DNA of 63,262 nt from UBA7398 sp947491605 (GTDB taxonomy: Bacteria > Actinomycetota > Actinomycetes > Nanopelagicales > Nanopelagicaceae). Below the pieces are notes generated by a model, which was not told where the DNA came from, ran no database searches, and saw only the letters and a program-made list of their open reading frames with translations. The translations under genes and the position numbers were made by a program. Location: NCBI GenBank assembly GCA_947491605.1, contig CANLJW010000002.1, positions 1 to 63,262 on the forward strand, given 5' to 3'. Positions 52,564 through 61,165 of the stretch are shown one piece after another (positions within the stretch are counted from its first letter, which is position 1; each line of letters opens with the position of its first letter).

Positions 52564-53444
52564 GCTTCATCTTCGCGCTTTAGTGTTCGCAAAATTGTTG
52601 CAATCTTTCGCTCGATTTCTACGATGAACTCAAAATCTTTTGGTTCTGCGTCGGCTACCGCATCTAATACTTTTTCAAGCGATGCTAAACCAGCTTCAGT
52701 TTCGCCATTAAGTACTTGAGCTTTACCGTATTCAAATAGAGCGAAAGTTTCGCGGGGGTGGTCGTGCGCTGTCGTGAAAACATCTATTGCTTTTTGGGCT
52801 GCACCAAGCGCTCCTAGCGCATCGCCCAATTCGATGAGGCAATGTGCGATTTTTTGATCGCAACGGGCTACATGAATTACTTCCTTTGCACTCTTAAATA
52901 ACACACGCGCCTCTTTAAATGCAGTTAACGCTTTATCAAATTCTTTTAATTCTCGATGGCTACATCCAATTAAATGAAAATCGTTTGCTGCGCCTAATTC
53001 ATTGCCGTCAACTAAATGTTCTTGAACACATTCACTCATGCATTCAATAGCTTTCTGATATTCCTTTGAAGCAAACCACCACTCACCAAGTGTGCATGCC
53101 AATTCAAGAGCGACTGACGATTTATTTTCTCGTAACAGTTCAACGGCTTTACTCATCGCGCCTGCAGCTTCATCCATGCGCTTTAATTGATTTAAGTTAT
53201 AACCAATTGCAGAGTAAGCCTGCGCCAGTCCTTCTTTAGGAATATTCGCACCAAGTTCTGCATAAATATCTCTAGCAGTTTCAGCGAGCGCCAACGCTTC
53301 GTCATATTGACCTCGTGCATAAATTCTTGCACTTAACTCATAATAAGTATTTGCGCGCTCTTCGCCTTCAGTCTCTGGTATCCGCTCCCACAACATTTCT
53401 TCCGTAACGATGTCATCGATATTTGAATCATCATCGTCACTCAA
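52512..53444 (-). CDS. TPR-repeat protein
   Basis: 310 residues from TTG 53444, chosen because GGAGAGG lies seven bases upstream; the longer open frame is only read-through of the tRNA gene. Acidic start (SDDDDSNIDD), then about six tetratricopeptide repeats (YYELSARIYARGQYDEALALAE; AYSAIGYNLNQLKRMDEAAGA; and similar, each given in part). Likely a protein-interaction scaffold; partner unknown. No signal peptide. Confidence 0.8.
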   Translation of the reverse strand: MSDDDDSNIDDIVTEEMLWERIPETEGEERANTYYELSARIYARGQYDEALALAETARDIYAELGANIPKEGLAQAYSAIGYNLNQLKRMDEAAGAMSKAVELLRENKSSVALELACTLGEWWFASKEYQKAIECMSECVQEHLVDGNELGAANDFHLIGCSHRELKEFDKALTAFKEARVLFKSAKEVIHVARCDQKIAHCLIELGDALGALGAAQKAIDVFTTAHDHPRETFALFEYGKAQVLNGETEAGLASLEKVLDAVADAEPKDFEFIVEIERKIATILRTLKREDEAQEIERRVSSVEDVIAE

Positions 53445-53494
53445 TGTGGGCCCTCTCCGGAACGCCGTTGGATGAAACCTATAACCATTTTGCC

Positions 53495-53570
53495 TGGTGC
53501 GCTCGAAGGGACTCGAACCCCCAACCCTCGGTTCCGAAGACCGATGCTCTATCCGTTGAGCTACGAACGC
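53495..53570 (-). tRNA. tRNA-Arg (anticodon UCG)
   Basis: Complete cloverleaf on the minus strand: acceptor GCGTTCG pairs CGAGCGC, D-arm AGCTCAACGGATAGAGC, anticodon loop CTTCGGA with anticodon TCG, T-arm GGGGGTTCGAGTCCC. Discriminator A at 53498 followed by an encoded CCA (53495-53497). Reads CGA codons. It lies between guaB1 and the TPR gene on the same strand. Confidence 0.95.
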
Positions 53571-53610
53571 ATTTTCACCTGCAGAACCAACATTACCTTG
53601 GTGCTTATAT

Positions 53611-55047
53611 TTATTTAACCCAGGAAGAATGTAGTGGGCGACCTTCCGCATAGCCGGCGGCCGATTGAATTCCAACGACTGCTTTCTCGGCAAATTCTGA
53701 AATGTTGGCCGCGCCAGCGTAAGTACAGGACGAGCGCAACCCGGCGACAATTTCATCTAGTAGATCCTCAACACCTGGACGCTCAGGATCCAAATACATT
53801 CTCGATGTTGAGATGCCCTCTTCGAAAACTGATTTACGTGCTCGATCAAATGCATCTTCATTTGCAGTGCGAGCTGCAACTGCGCGTGCCGAAGCCATAC
53901 CAAAAGACTCTTTATATAAGCGACCGTTTGAATCTCTATGTAAATCACTTGGTGATTCGTAAGTACCGGCAAACCATGAGCCGATCATTACTTGCGAGGC
54001 TCCGGCAGCGAGCGCGAGTGCGATATCGCGCGGATGACGTACGCCGCCATCTGCCCAAACATGTTTGCCAAACTTTTTAGCTTCCATGGCGCATTCATAA
54101 ACAGCAGAAAATTGTGGTCGGCCAACACCGGTCTGCATTCTTGTGGTGCACATTGCACCTGGACCAACACCTACTTTAATAATGTCTGCGCCAGCTTCAA
54201 TTAATTCCCGAACGCCTTCCGCAGTAACCACATTGCCAGCTACTAATGGAATTTTTGGCGAAATAGCTCTGATCGCCTTGATTGCTTCAATCATTTTTAT
54301 TTGATGGCCGTGAGCGGTATCTACAACTAATACATCTGCGCCAGATTCAATTAAGGATTTTGCTTTAGCGGCGACATCTCCGTTAATTCCAATCGCTGCT
54401 GCAATTCTTAGCTTTCCATTTGAATCAAGAGCCGGTTTATAGAGCGTTGCACGTAGCGCTCCAACACGAGTCAGAATTCCAACTAACGCTCCAGACTTAC
54501 TTACAACTGGGGCAAGTTTTCTACGATTGTTATGTAGAAATTCAAATGCTTCTTTTGGATTACAGGAATCAGATAAATTAATTAAGTCTTTACTCATTAT
54601 CTGGTGGAGTTGGGTGAAGCGGTCTACGCCTTCACAATCTTCTTCTGTAACAATTCCTACTGGCTTTTCGTTCTCAAGAACCACAATCGCCCCATGAGCG
54701 CGCTTATTTAACAAGCTAACCGCATCGGCAACAGTTTGGTTTGGCGACAAAGTAATAGGGGTGTCAAAAAACGTATGACGCGACTTAACCCATTGAATAA
54801 CATCGTGGACAACTGGAAGTGGAATATCTTGCGGGATAACAGCGATGCCACCGCGTCGGGCAATAGTTTCGGCCATTCTCCGACCGGAAATAGCGGTCAT
54901 ATTTGCAACGACAATTGGAATTGTGGTTCCGGTGTTATCTGATGTTGTTAAATCAACTTCCATCCGGCTTGCGATCGTGGAACGACTCGGAACCATGAAT
55001 ACATCGTCATAGGTAAGGTCGTAAGTAGGAGTATTTAAGAACCGCAC
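53611..55047 (-). CDS. guaB1: GuaB1-family IMP dehydrogenase-related protein (GMP reductase type)
   Basis: 478 residues. TIM barrel with two inserted CBS domains (near 90-205). Catalytic loop GPGAMCTTRMQTGVGRPQ with the active cysteine, and N-terminal DDVFMVPSRSTI. The actinobacterial GuaB1 group is shown in mycobacteria to act as a GMP reductase rather than IMP dehydrogenase; assigning that here is by family. GTG start at 55047 looks leaderless. Confidence 0.88.
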   Translation of the reverse strand: MRFLNTPTYDLTYDDVFMVPSRSTIASRMEVDLTTSDNTGTTIPIVVANMTAISGRRMAETIARRGGIAVIPQDIPLPVVHDVIQWVKSRHTFFDTPITLSPNQTVADAVSLLNKRAHGAIVVLENEKPVGIVTEEDCEGVDRFTQLHQIMSKDLINLSDSCNPKEAFEFLHNNRRKLAPVVSKSGALVGILTRVGALRATLYKPALDSNGKLRIAAAIGINGDVAAKAKSLIESGADVLVVDTAHGHQIKMIEAIKAIRAISPKIPLVAGNVVTAEGVRELIEAGADIIKVGVGPGAMCTTRMQTGVGRPQFSAVYECAMEAKKFGKHVWADGGVRHPRDIALALAAGASQVMIGSWFAGTYESPSDLHRDSNGRLYKESFGMASARAVAARTANEDAFDRARKSVFEEGISTSRMYLDPERPGVEDLLDEIVAGLRSSCTYAGAANISEFAEKAVVGIQSAAGYAEGRPLHSSWVK

Positions 55048-55055
55048 GTGGCAAA

Positions 55056-55061
55056 ACTATA
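55056..55061 (-). promoter_or_regulatory. -10 hexamer TATAGT of leaderless guaB1
   Basis: TATAGT on the minus strand ends eight bases before GTG 55047; no Shine-Dalgarno. Confidence 0.6.
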
Positions 55062-55065
55062 CACC

Positions 55066-55081
55066 GAGAGCATTCGCTCTC
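55066..55081. repeat. Hairpin GAGAGC/GCTCTC between PAP2 gene and guaB1
   Basis: Six-base perfect stem, loop ATTC, just upstream of the guaB1 -10. It could end the PAP2 transcript or bind a regulator; no T tract follows directly. Confidence 0.4.
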
Positions 55082-55091
55082 ATAAGCGTAG

Positions 55092-55733
55092 TTACCGGTG
55101 GATATCTAGCCTAGGTTTCTCGATTACGAACATGCAAGCCCAGTAGACAGCAAAGGCTACAAAGATCCCACCATATATATCTATGACGAAATGTTGACCA
55201 AGAAAAACTGTCGCCGGGATAATCAGTGCAAACCACGCCATCAAATACCACGCAGTTCTTGTTGCTCTATAACGTAATCGCCAAAGTGCAATCATTGAAA
55301 TTACCGACCAAGTTACGTGGTTAGAAGGAAAACCATTAAGAGGTTGATCATTCCCATATATAACGTGAACTAATACCCAGTTAAAGAAACCTTGGTCACT
55401 GACGTTTGCGCGCGGAACTTCGGTTTGAAATAACCAATATGCGATATCTAACATTGCCTGTCCAAAAATTATTGCGAAGCCGTTAACAAGGAATGCTTTA
55501 TAACTTCCAAACTTCAAACTTAGATATGGAACTACAAAAGCTGCTAGTAAGTGAAATGACAAATAAGGAATTACAAAGATCGAAACAATTGGAATTTTTT
55601 CATCTAACCACCCACGCATCACTAACGGTGGATACGTTGGATCGATTTTATTAAATACCTCGTAAGATAAAAAAGCTAAAACAATTCCCAAATAAATTCC
55701 TAATACGCCTATTTTGCTATATTGCTGCTTCAT
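55092..55733 (-). CDS. PAP2-superfamily membrane phosphatase/phosphotransferase
   Basis: 213 residues with six membrane segments. Active-site pieces: GFPSNHVTWSVI (core SNH, motif 2) and GQHFVIDIYGGI (motif 3). It resembles the AUR1/inositol-phosphotransferase-like branch, since the classical KxxxxxxRP motif 1 is not clear. Substrate unknown, probably a lipid phosphate. ATG 55733 looks leaderless. Confidence 0.75.
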   Translation of the reverse strand: MKQQYSKIGVLGIYLGIVLAFLSYEVFNKIDPTYPPLVMRGWLDEKIPIVSIFVIPYLSFHLLAAFVVPYLSLKFGSYKAFLVNGFAIIFGQAMLDIAYWLFQTEVPRANVSDQGFFNWVLVHVIYGNDQPLNGFPSNHVTWSVISMIALWRLRYRATRTAWYLMAWFALIIPATVFLGQHFVIDIYGGIFVAFAVYWACMFVIEKPRLDIHR

Positions 55734-55739
55734 TCCTTG

Positions 55740-55745
55740 AATTTA
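55740..55745 (-). promoter_or_regulatory. -10 hexamer TAAATT of leaderless PAP2 gene
   Basis: TAAATT on the minus strand ends six bases before ATG 55733. AAGGA abuts the ATG but is too close to act as a ribosome site. Confidence 0.45.
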
Positions 55746-55792
55746 ATTACTTTTTTATCAAAAGTCTATGAAAATCACGCATAAATTATGAG

Positions 55793-55820
55793 TTGATTAA
55801 AAAATTAACTCTGGTAAACT
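55793..55820 (+). promoter_or_regulatory. Promoter upstream of the first class III aminotransferase
   Basis: -35 TTGATT (55793-55798), 16-base spacer, -10 TAAACT (55815-55820). This gives a leader of about 75 bases, unlike the leaderless genes around it. Confidence 0.5.
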
Positions 55821-55850
55821 ACGCATGTAACACAAACTTTCGCTAGGAGC

Positions 55851-55967
55851 GTGCACTTCAAACTTCGGTTCTACATGAACCCTTTGATTGTACAAATTTG
55901 CAATGAAAACCCAATCGCATCATTCTCAAACTTTCCGTTCAGTTCCGGCACATTCAAAACCTTTTGA
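55851..55967 (+). other. Possible 38-codon upstream ORF overlapping the aminotransferase start
   Basis: GTG at 55851, one base after TAGGAG, opens a 38-codon frame ending TGA at 55965-55967, in a different frame from the aminotransferase it overlaps. The aminotransferase ATG itself has no Shine-Dalgarno. Could be a leader ORF or chance. Confidence 0.25.
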
Positions 55968-57297
55968 TACCTCACACCTGAAAAAGATTTTGCAAGAGCA
56001 GTTGGATTTATATAAGAATTCAACGCTTGGATCTGATCTGGAGCATCAACTAGCTACCCAAACTATTCCGCTAGGCGCTCATTCAACTTTCCAGTCATTT
56101 GAGCCATATCCAGTCTCAATAGTTTCAGCTAAAGGCGCCTGGATGACTGATGTCGACGGCCGCAAAATGCTTGATCTATCAATGGGGTTCGGCGCGATGC
56201 TTGCTGGTCATTTGAATCCAGATGTAGTTTCTGAGCTCCGAGATGCACTAGATGTTGGCACGCTTTTCACTACACCTTCGCCGCTCTCCCGAGATGCTGC
56301 TGAACGAATCTGTCGCCGTTTCGGAATTGATCAAGTTCGATTCACTAACTCAGGAACTGAATCAACTATGTACGCAGTAAGAACTGCACGGGCATATTCG
56401 GGTAAAGAAGGTGTGGTTAAAGTTGAAGGTGGTTACCACGGTAGCCACGACTCAGTCTTGTTTTCAAATAAACCTGCGTTAGATAAAGCTGGACCTGCCG
56501 ATGCTCCAACTCCGGTAATCCCTAATGCAAGTGTTGCTGGTGAAGTTTATGTAGTTCCGTTTAATGATGCTGATGCTCTTGAAAATTTATTTGAAAAACA
56601 TTCTAAAACTATTGCTTGCTTTATTGTCGAACCAGTCTTGGAAAATATCGGGATCGTGCTTCCAGACGAAGGTTACCTAGAAGCAGTACGCGTACTTTGC
56701 GATAAATATAAAGTGGTGTTGATATTTGATGAAGTAAAAACTGGACTAACTGCTGGACCGCAAGGTGCGGCGCAACGACTTGGTGTAATTCCAGATTTAA
56801 TTTGTCTCGCTAAATCTATCGGTGGCGGAATTCCGTTAGCTGCCTTTGGTGGCAAAGCAGAATTTATGTTGCCGGTTAGTGATGGCCGGATGCCGCATTT
56901 AGGAACATTTAACGGTCACGCTCTTGCAATGGCTGCAGTCCGCGCTGTAGATAAAATTTGTACCGTTGCAGCCCTTGATAAAGCTGAATCTCTAAATAAA
57001 GATGCGTTAATTCGAATCCGTGAAGTTATCGACGAATACGAATTACCAGCCCATACCGTTGGTTTTGGGGTCAAAGGTTGCATAACTTGGGCTGATACAC
57101 CGGTTCGCAACTACCGTGATTACAAAGCTACAAACTTCCAAATTGCAGAACTATCGTTCTTATGGTCGCTCAATCATGGCGTAATCACGCCGCCAGGATT
57201 AGACGAGCAATGGTTAATTAGTTTGGCGCATGGTCAAGCCGAAATTGACTTTATGGTTAATGACTTTAAGGAATTTGCAAAAACAATTCGTGGCTAA
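55903..57297 (+). CDS. PLP-dependent class III aminotransferase (glutamate-1-semialdehyde-aminotransferase-like)
   Basis: 464 residues from ATG 55903; a TTG at 55888 would add five. PLP fold type I: NSGTESTMYAVRTARAYSG, GGYHGSHDS, VVLIFDEVKTG with the PLP Asp/Glu, and the Schiff-base lysine in LICLAKSIGGGIPLAAFGG. Not HemL itself, as the hem motifs differ. Its stop touches the mmsA stop on the other strand. Likely transfers an amino group from a beta- or omega-amino acid; substrate unknown. Confidence 0.85.
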   Translation: MKTQSHHSQTFRSVPAHSKPFDTSHLKKILQEQLDLYKNSTLGSDLEHQLATQTIPLGAHSTFQSFEPYPVSIVSAKGAWMTDVDGRKMLDLSMGFGAMLAGHLNPDVVSELRDALDVGTLFTTPSPLSRDAAERICRRFGIDQVRFTNSGTESTMYAVRTARAYSGKEGVVKVEGGYHGSHDSVLFSNKPALDKAGPADAPTPVIPNASVAGEVYVVPFNDADALENLFEKHSKTIACFIVEPVLENIGIVLPDEGYLEAVRVLCDKYKVVLIFDEVKTGLTAGPQGAAQRLGVIPDLICLAKSIGGGIPLAAFGGKAEFMLPVSDGRMPHLGTFNGHALAMAAVRAVDKICTVAALDKAESLNKDALIRIREVIDEYELPAHTVGFGVKGCITWADTPVRNYRDYKATNFQIAELSFLWSLNHGVITPPGLDEQWLISLAHGQAEIDFMVNDFKEFAKTIRG

Positions 57298-58782
57298 TTA
57301 GGTATTTTGTGGGAAACCTAAGTTAATACCGCCATGGCTTGGATCTAACCAACGACTTGTAATTACTTTTCCACGAGTAAAGAAGTGAACTCCTTCGGTA
57401 CCGTGCGCATGCGAATCTCCGAACAAAGAATTCTTCCAACCGCCAAATGAGAAGTAAGCCATTGGAACTGGAATTGGAACGTTAATTCCGACCATGCCAA
57501 CTTCAACTTCGTTTTGATATCTACGAGCAGCGCCACCATCATTAGTAAAAATTGCAGTGCCATTTCCGTATTGATGATCGTTCACTAACTTCAATGCTTG
57601 TTCATAACTCTTAACTCGAATGATGCTTAACACCGGTCCAAATATTTCTTCCTTATAGATAGACATCTCGGTGGTGATGTTGTCGAACAGAGTTGGCCCG
57701 AGCCAAAAACCTTCGCCATCAACCTTTACATTTCGGCCATCAACAACCAAGGTTGCGCCTTCTTTTTCACCAGCTGTTACATATGAAGCTACTTTGTCGC
57801 GGTGAACTTTAGTAACAAGTGGGCCCATATCAGCGCCTTGCGTACCGTCGCCAGTCTTGATTTTCGCCATTCTTTCTTTGATTTTCTCGATTAAAGCATC
57901 GGCAACTGGTTCTACCGCTACGACCACAGAAATCGCCATGCAACGTTCGCCAGCTGAACCGAAGCCAGCATTAATTGCGGCATCTGCTGTCAGATTCAAA
58001 TCAGCATCTGGGAGAACTACCATGTGATTCTTTGCGCCGCCAAGTGCTTGGACGCGCTTACCAGATTTAGTTCCAGTTTCATAAACATATTTAGCAATCG
58101 GTGTTGAACCAACAAATGAAACAGATTTGATGCCAGGGTGTGTAAGTAGCGCATCGACAGCTTCTTTATCGCCATGAACGACGTTAAATACACCATCTGG
58201 TAATCCGGCTGCTTTCAAAAGCTCGGCCACATACATAATCGCACTTGGATCTTTTTCGGAAGGTTTAACAATCACAGTGTTTCCGCACGCGATGGCGATT
58301 GGAAAGAACCACATTGGGACCATTGCTGGAAAATTAAATGGCGAGATGATTGCGACTGGACCAAGCGGTTGGCGAATTGAATAAACATCCACACCGGTAG
58401 AAACTTCTTCAGAGAATCCGCCTTTTAGTAAATGTGGGATGCCACAAGCAAATTCCACAACTTCTAAGCCTCGGGTTACTTCGCCAAGCGCATCGCTCAA
58501 TACTTTTCCATGTTCGGCAGTGATTAACGCGGCAATCTTCTCTTTATTAGCATTTACTAGTTCGCGAAATGCAAAGAGCACTTGAGTGCGTTTTGTTAGT
58601 GAACTATGGCGCCACTCGTTAAAAGCTTTAGCGGCAACACCAACAGCCATATCTACAGTCGCTGTACTTGCGAAATTTACGCTGCCAGAAATTTTTCCAG
58701 TCGCGGGATTAAATACGTCACCGCTTCTCTCAGATTTTTCATTTGTAACTGCGCCATTAATCCAATGCGAAATAGTTTTCAT
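57298..58782 (-). CDS. mmsA: CoA-acylating methylmalonate-/malonate-semialdehyde dehydrogenase
   Basis: Oxidises methylmalonate or malonate semialdehyde to propionyl- or acetyl-CoA with NAD and CoA. 494 residues. GPVAIISPFNFPAMVPMWFFP, SFVGSTPIAKYVY, QALGGAKNHMVVLPDADL, and catalytic cysteine in GSAGERCMAISV, followed by EIFGPVLSI. The GERCMA form is typical of MmsA/IolA. Divergent from a second aminotransferase, which suggests transamination followed by this oxidation. Confidence 0.93.
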   Translation of the reverse strand: MKTISHWINGAVTNEKSERSGDVFNPATGKISGSVNFASTATVDMAVGVAAKAFNEWRHSSLTKRTQVLFAFRELVNANKEKIAALITAEHGKVLSDALGEVTRGLEVVEFACGIPHLLKGGFSEEVSTGVDVYSIRQPLGPVAIISPFNFPAMVPMWFFPIAIACGNTVIVKPSEKDPSAIMYVAELLKAAGLPDGVFNVVHGDKEAVDALLTHPGIKSVSFVGSTPIAKYVYETGTKSGKRVQALGGAKNHMVVLPDADLNLTADAAINAGFGSAGERCMAISVVVAVEPVADALIEKIKERMAKIKTGDGTQGADMGPLVTKVHRDKVASYVTAGEKEGATLVVDGRNVKVDGEGFWLGPTLFDNITTEMSIYKEEIFGPVLSIIRVKSYEQALKLVNDHQYGNGTAIFTNDGGAARRYQNEVEVGMVGINVPIPVPMAYFSFGGWKNSLFGDSHAHGTEGVHFFTRGKVITSRWLDPSHGGINLGFPQNT

Positions 58783-58788
58783 ATGCCC

Positions 58789-58794
58789 ACAATA
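58789..58794 (-). promoter_or_regulatory. -10 hexamer TATTGT of leaderless mmsA
   Basis: TATTGT on the minus strand ends six bases before ATG 58782; no Shine-Dalgarno. Confidence 0.5.
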
Positions 58795-58891
58795 CTTGAG
58801 GTTTGACTCCGCCCATTACCGCTTCATCTACCAAATAGGTCACAAAAGTGCTTAAATTGGCGCATAATTCAGAGAAAACAAAGGGAGCACC

Positions 58892-60229
58892 GTGAACACC
58901 CCAGAAAATAATCCAGATAAAGCCGCGAAAGTTTTTGCTGACGACCGAGCATATGTTTTCCATTCCTGGTCAGCGCAAGCCCAAATCAATCCAATGGCAA
59001 TTGCAAGTGGTGCTGGTTCTTACTTCTGGGATTTCACTGGCAAGAAATATCTAGACTTTTCCTGTCAATTAGTTTTTACAAACATTGGCCACCAACATCC
59101 AAAAGTTATTGCTGCCATTAAAGAGCAAGCTGACATTCTCGCAACTATTGCGCCACAGCATGCAAACGAAGCTCGTAATGAAGCTGCCAAGCAGATCTTA
59201 GAATTAGCCGGCGATAAGTTTAAGAAAGTTTTCTTCACTAATGCTGGCGCTGATGGAGTTGAAAATGCAATTCGAATGGCAAGACTGCATACAAATAAAC
59301 ATAAAATACTTTCAACTTATCGTTCTTATCACGGCAATACCGGATCGGCTATTAATGCAACTGGTGATCCACGTCGGTTCCCAAATGAATTTGGCTACGG
59401 ACATGTTCACTTCTGGGGACCTTACCTATATCGGACGGCATTCTGGGCAACTAACGAAGCGGAAGAATCCCAACGTGCCCTAGAACATTTAGAGCAAACT
59501 ATTATCTTTGAAGGTCCAAACACAATTGCCGCAATATTAATCGAGAGCGTTCCAGGAACTGCTGGAGTTCTAATGCCACCTGCTGGTTATTTAGATGGGC
59601 TACGTGCGCTCTGTGATAAATATGGAATTCTCTGGATTGCAGATGAAGTTATGTCAGGTTTTGGCAGAACTGGAAAATGGTTTGGATTCGAACACTCAAA
59701 ATCAATTCCAGATTTAATTGTTTTCGCTAAAGGTGTTACATCAGGTTACCTCCCACTTGGTGGCGTGATAATTTCTGATCCAGTAGTAACAACTTTTAAT
59801 GAGCGAGTTTTCCCAGGTGGCCTTACTTACTCTGGCCACCCATTAGCTTGCGCCACCGCGGTAGCCACTATTGCTGCGATGAAGAGCGAGAAAATGGTGG
59901 AAAATGCGGCATTTATTGGCGAAAAGATTCTTGGCCCAGGCTTACATGAACTAGCGAAGAAGCATGCCGTCATTGGCGATATTCGTGGCGCCGGAGTTTT
60001 CTGGGGAATGGACATGGTTGCCGATCGCAATACTCGTGAACCGCTTGCGCCGTATGGTGCGTCTAGTCCAAAAATGAATGAGATTGTTGCAACTTGTAAA
60101 AAGAATGGTTTGATGCCATTTAATAACTTCAACCGAATTCACATGGTGCCACCGTGCAACATTTCAGAGAGCGACGCGAAGTTGGGAATCGAACTTCTCT
60201 CCAAATCACTCACAGAACTTGGGCTATAG
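58892..60229 (+). CDS. Class III aminotransferase (omega-amino acid:pyruvate/beta-alanine type)
   Basis: 445 residues. NAGADGVENAIRMARLHT, YRSYHGNTGSAI, GILWIADEVMSGFGRTGKW, PLP lysine in LIVFAKGVTSGYLPLGG, and FPGGLTYSGHPLACA. These match the beta-alanine/taurine:pyruvate transaminase group. GTG at 58892 with AAGGGAG five bases upstream. With MmsA it could convert beta-alanine to acetyl-CoA or 3-aminoisobutyrate to propionyl-CoA; inferred from position. Confidence 0.85.
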   Translation: MNTPENNPDKAAKVFADDRAYVFHSWSAQAQINPMAIASGAGSYFWDFTGKKYLDFSCQLVFTNIGHQHPKVIAAIKEQADILATIAPQHANEARNEAAKQILELAGDKFKKVFFTNAGADGVENAIRMARLHTNKHKILSTYRSYHGNTGSAINATGDPRRFPNEFGYGHVHFWGPYLYRTAFWATNEAEESQRALEHLEQTIIFEGPNTIAAILIESVPGTAGVLMPPAGYLDGLRALCDKYGILWIADEVMSGFGRTGKWFGFEHSKSIPDLIVFAKGVTSGYLPLGGVIISDPVVTTFNERVFPGGLTYSGHPLACATAVATIAAMKSEKMVENAAFIGEKILGPGLHELAKKHAVIGDIRGAGVFWGMDMVADRNTREPLAPYGASSPKMNEIVATCKKNGLMPFNNFNRIHMVPPCNISESDAKLGIELLSKSLTELGL

Positions 60230-60232
60230 AAT
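60227..60232 (+). promoter_or_regulatory. -10 hexamer TAGAAT of leaderless ABC exporter operon
   Basis: TAGAAT overlaps the stop of the preceding gene and ends eight bases before ATG 60241; no Shine-Dalgarno. Confidence 0.6.
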
Positions 60233-60240
60233 CTAACCTA

Positions 60241-61164
60241 ATGACTTCTTTAATATCTGCGCGCTCTCTTACAAAAACTTATGGCGATTTTATTGCTGTC
60301 GACCAGATAAATTTTGAAGTTCGAAAAGGAGAATCATTCGGATTGCTAGGTCCTAATGGCGCAGGTAAATCAACCATCATGCGAATGATTGGCGCCACCC
60401 TCCAACGTTCATCTGGCGAACTTGCTGTTCTTGGGAAGGATCCAGAAAAGTTTGGACCACAAATTCGAGCACACCTTGGAGTGGTACCGCAACAAGATAA
60501 TCTAGATAGCGAACTTACAGTTCGAGAAAATTTATATATTTATGGCCGTTATTTTGGGCTCTCTAAAAAATTCTTAACTCCAAAAATTCAAGAGTTGCTT
60601 GAGTTTGCCCAACTTGAAGAGAAGCGCGATGTAAAAGTCGAAGCGTTAAGCGGTGGTATGAAGCGACGTTTAACAATTGCGCGTGCGCTAGTTAGTGAGC
60701 CAGAAATTCTTATGCTCGATGAACCGACGACCGGCCTAGATCCACAAGCCCGCCATATTCTTTGGGATCGATTATTTAGGCTAAAAGAGTTGGGCGTAAC
60801 ACTCTTACTTACTACTCATTTCATGGATGAAGCAGAACAGCTTTGCCAGCGATTAATCGTGATGGACAAGGGCAAAATCATGGCTGAAGATAGCCCTGCT
60901 GAGCTAATCCGAAAGTATGTAACTAAAGAGGTATTGGAACTTCGCTTTGGTTCCGATAAGAATTCACAATACGTGGATCAGCTACGGCAAAAATGTGATC
61001 GGATCGAACAACTCCCAGATCGAATTCTGCTTTATACAAATGATGGTGAAACTCTACTAACGGAAATTGTTGGTTCTGGGCTACATCCAATAACTTCATT
61101 AGTACGACGATCTTCACTAGAAGATGTATTCCTAAGACTTACTGGCCGAAGCTTGATTGAATAA
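60241..61164 (+). CDS. ABC exporter ATPase (NodI/DrrA-like)
   Basis: 307 residues from ATG 60241; the frame stays open 29 codons upstream, but those codons lie inside the aminotransferase gene and the promoter supports the shorter start. Walker A GPNGAGKST near 40-48, signature LSGGMKRRLTIA, Walker B ILMLDEPTTGLDPQ, H-loop LLTTHFMDEAEQ. The C-terminal ~70 residues are DrrA-like. First gene of a three-gene exporter. Confidence 0.9.
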   Translation: MTSLISARSLTKTYGDFIAVDQINFEVRKGESFGLLGPNGAGKSTIMRMIGATLQRSSGELAVLGKDPEKFGPQIRAHLGVVPQQDNLDSELTVRENLYIYGRYFGLSKKFLTPKIQELLEFAQLEEKRDVKVEALSGGMKRRLTIARALVSEPEILMLDEPTTGLDPQARHILWDRLFRLKELGVTLLLTTHFMDEAEQLCQRLIVMDKGKIMAEDSPAELIRKYVTKEVLELRFGSDKNSQYVDQLRQKCDRIEQLPDRILLYTNDGETLLTEIVGSGLHPITSLVRRSSLEDVFLRLTGRSLIE

Positions 61165-61165
61165 A

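Noticed and set aside
53445..53756. N-terminal extension of the TPR frame to 53756
   Set aside because: The extra ~104 codons are read-through of the tRNA-Arg gene and of the guaB1 3' end; TTG 53444 has a proper ribosome site.
55888..55902. TTG start for the first aminotransferase
   Set aside because: No better ribosome site than ATG 55903 and the five extra residues match nothing recognisable.
60154..60240. ABC ATPase start at 60154
   Set aside because: These codons overlap the aminotransferase 3' end; ATG 60241 has a leaderless promoter and matches the family start.
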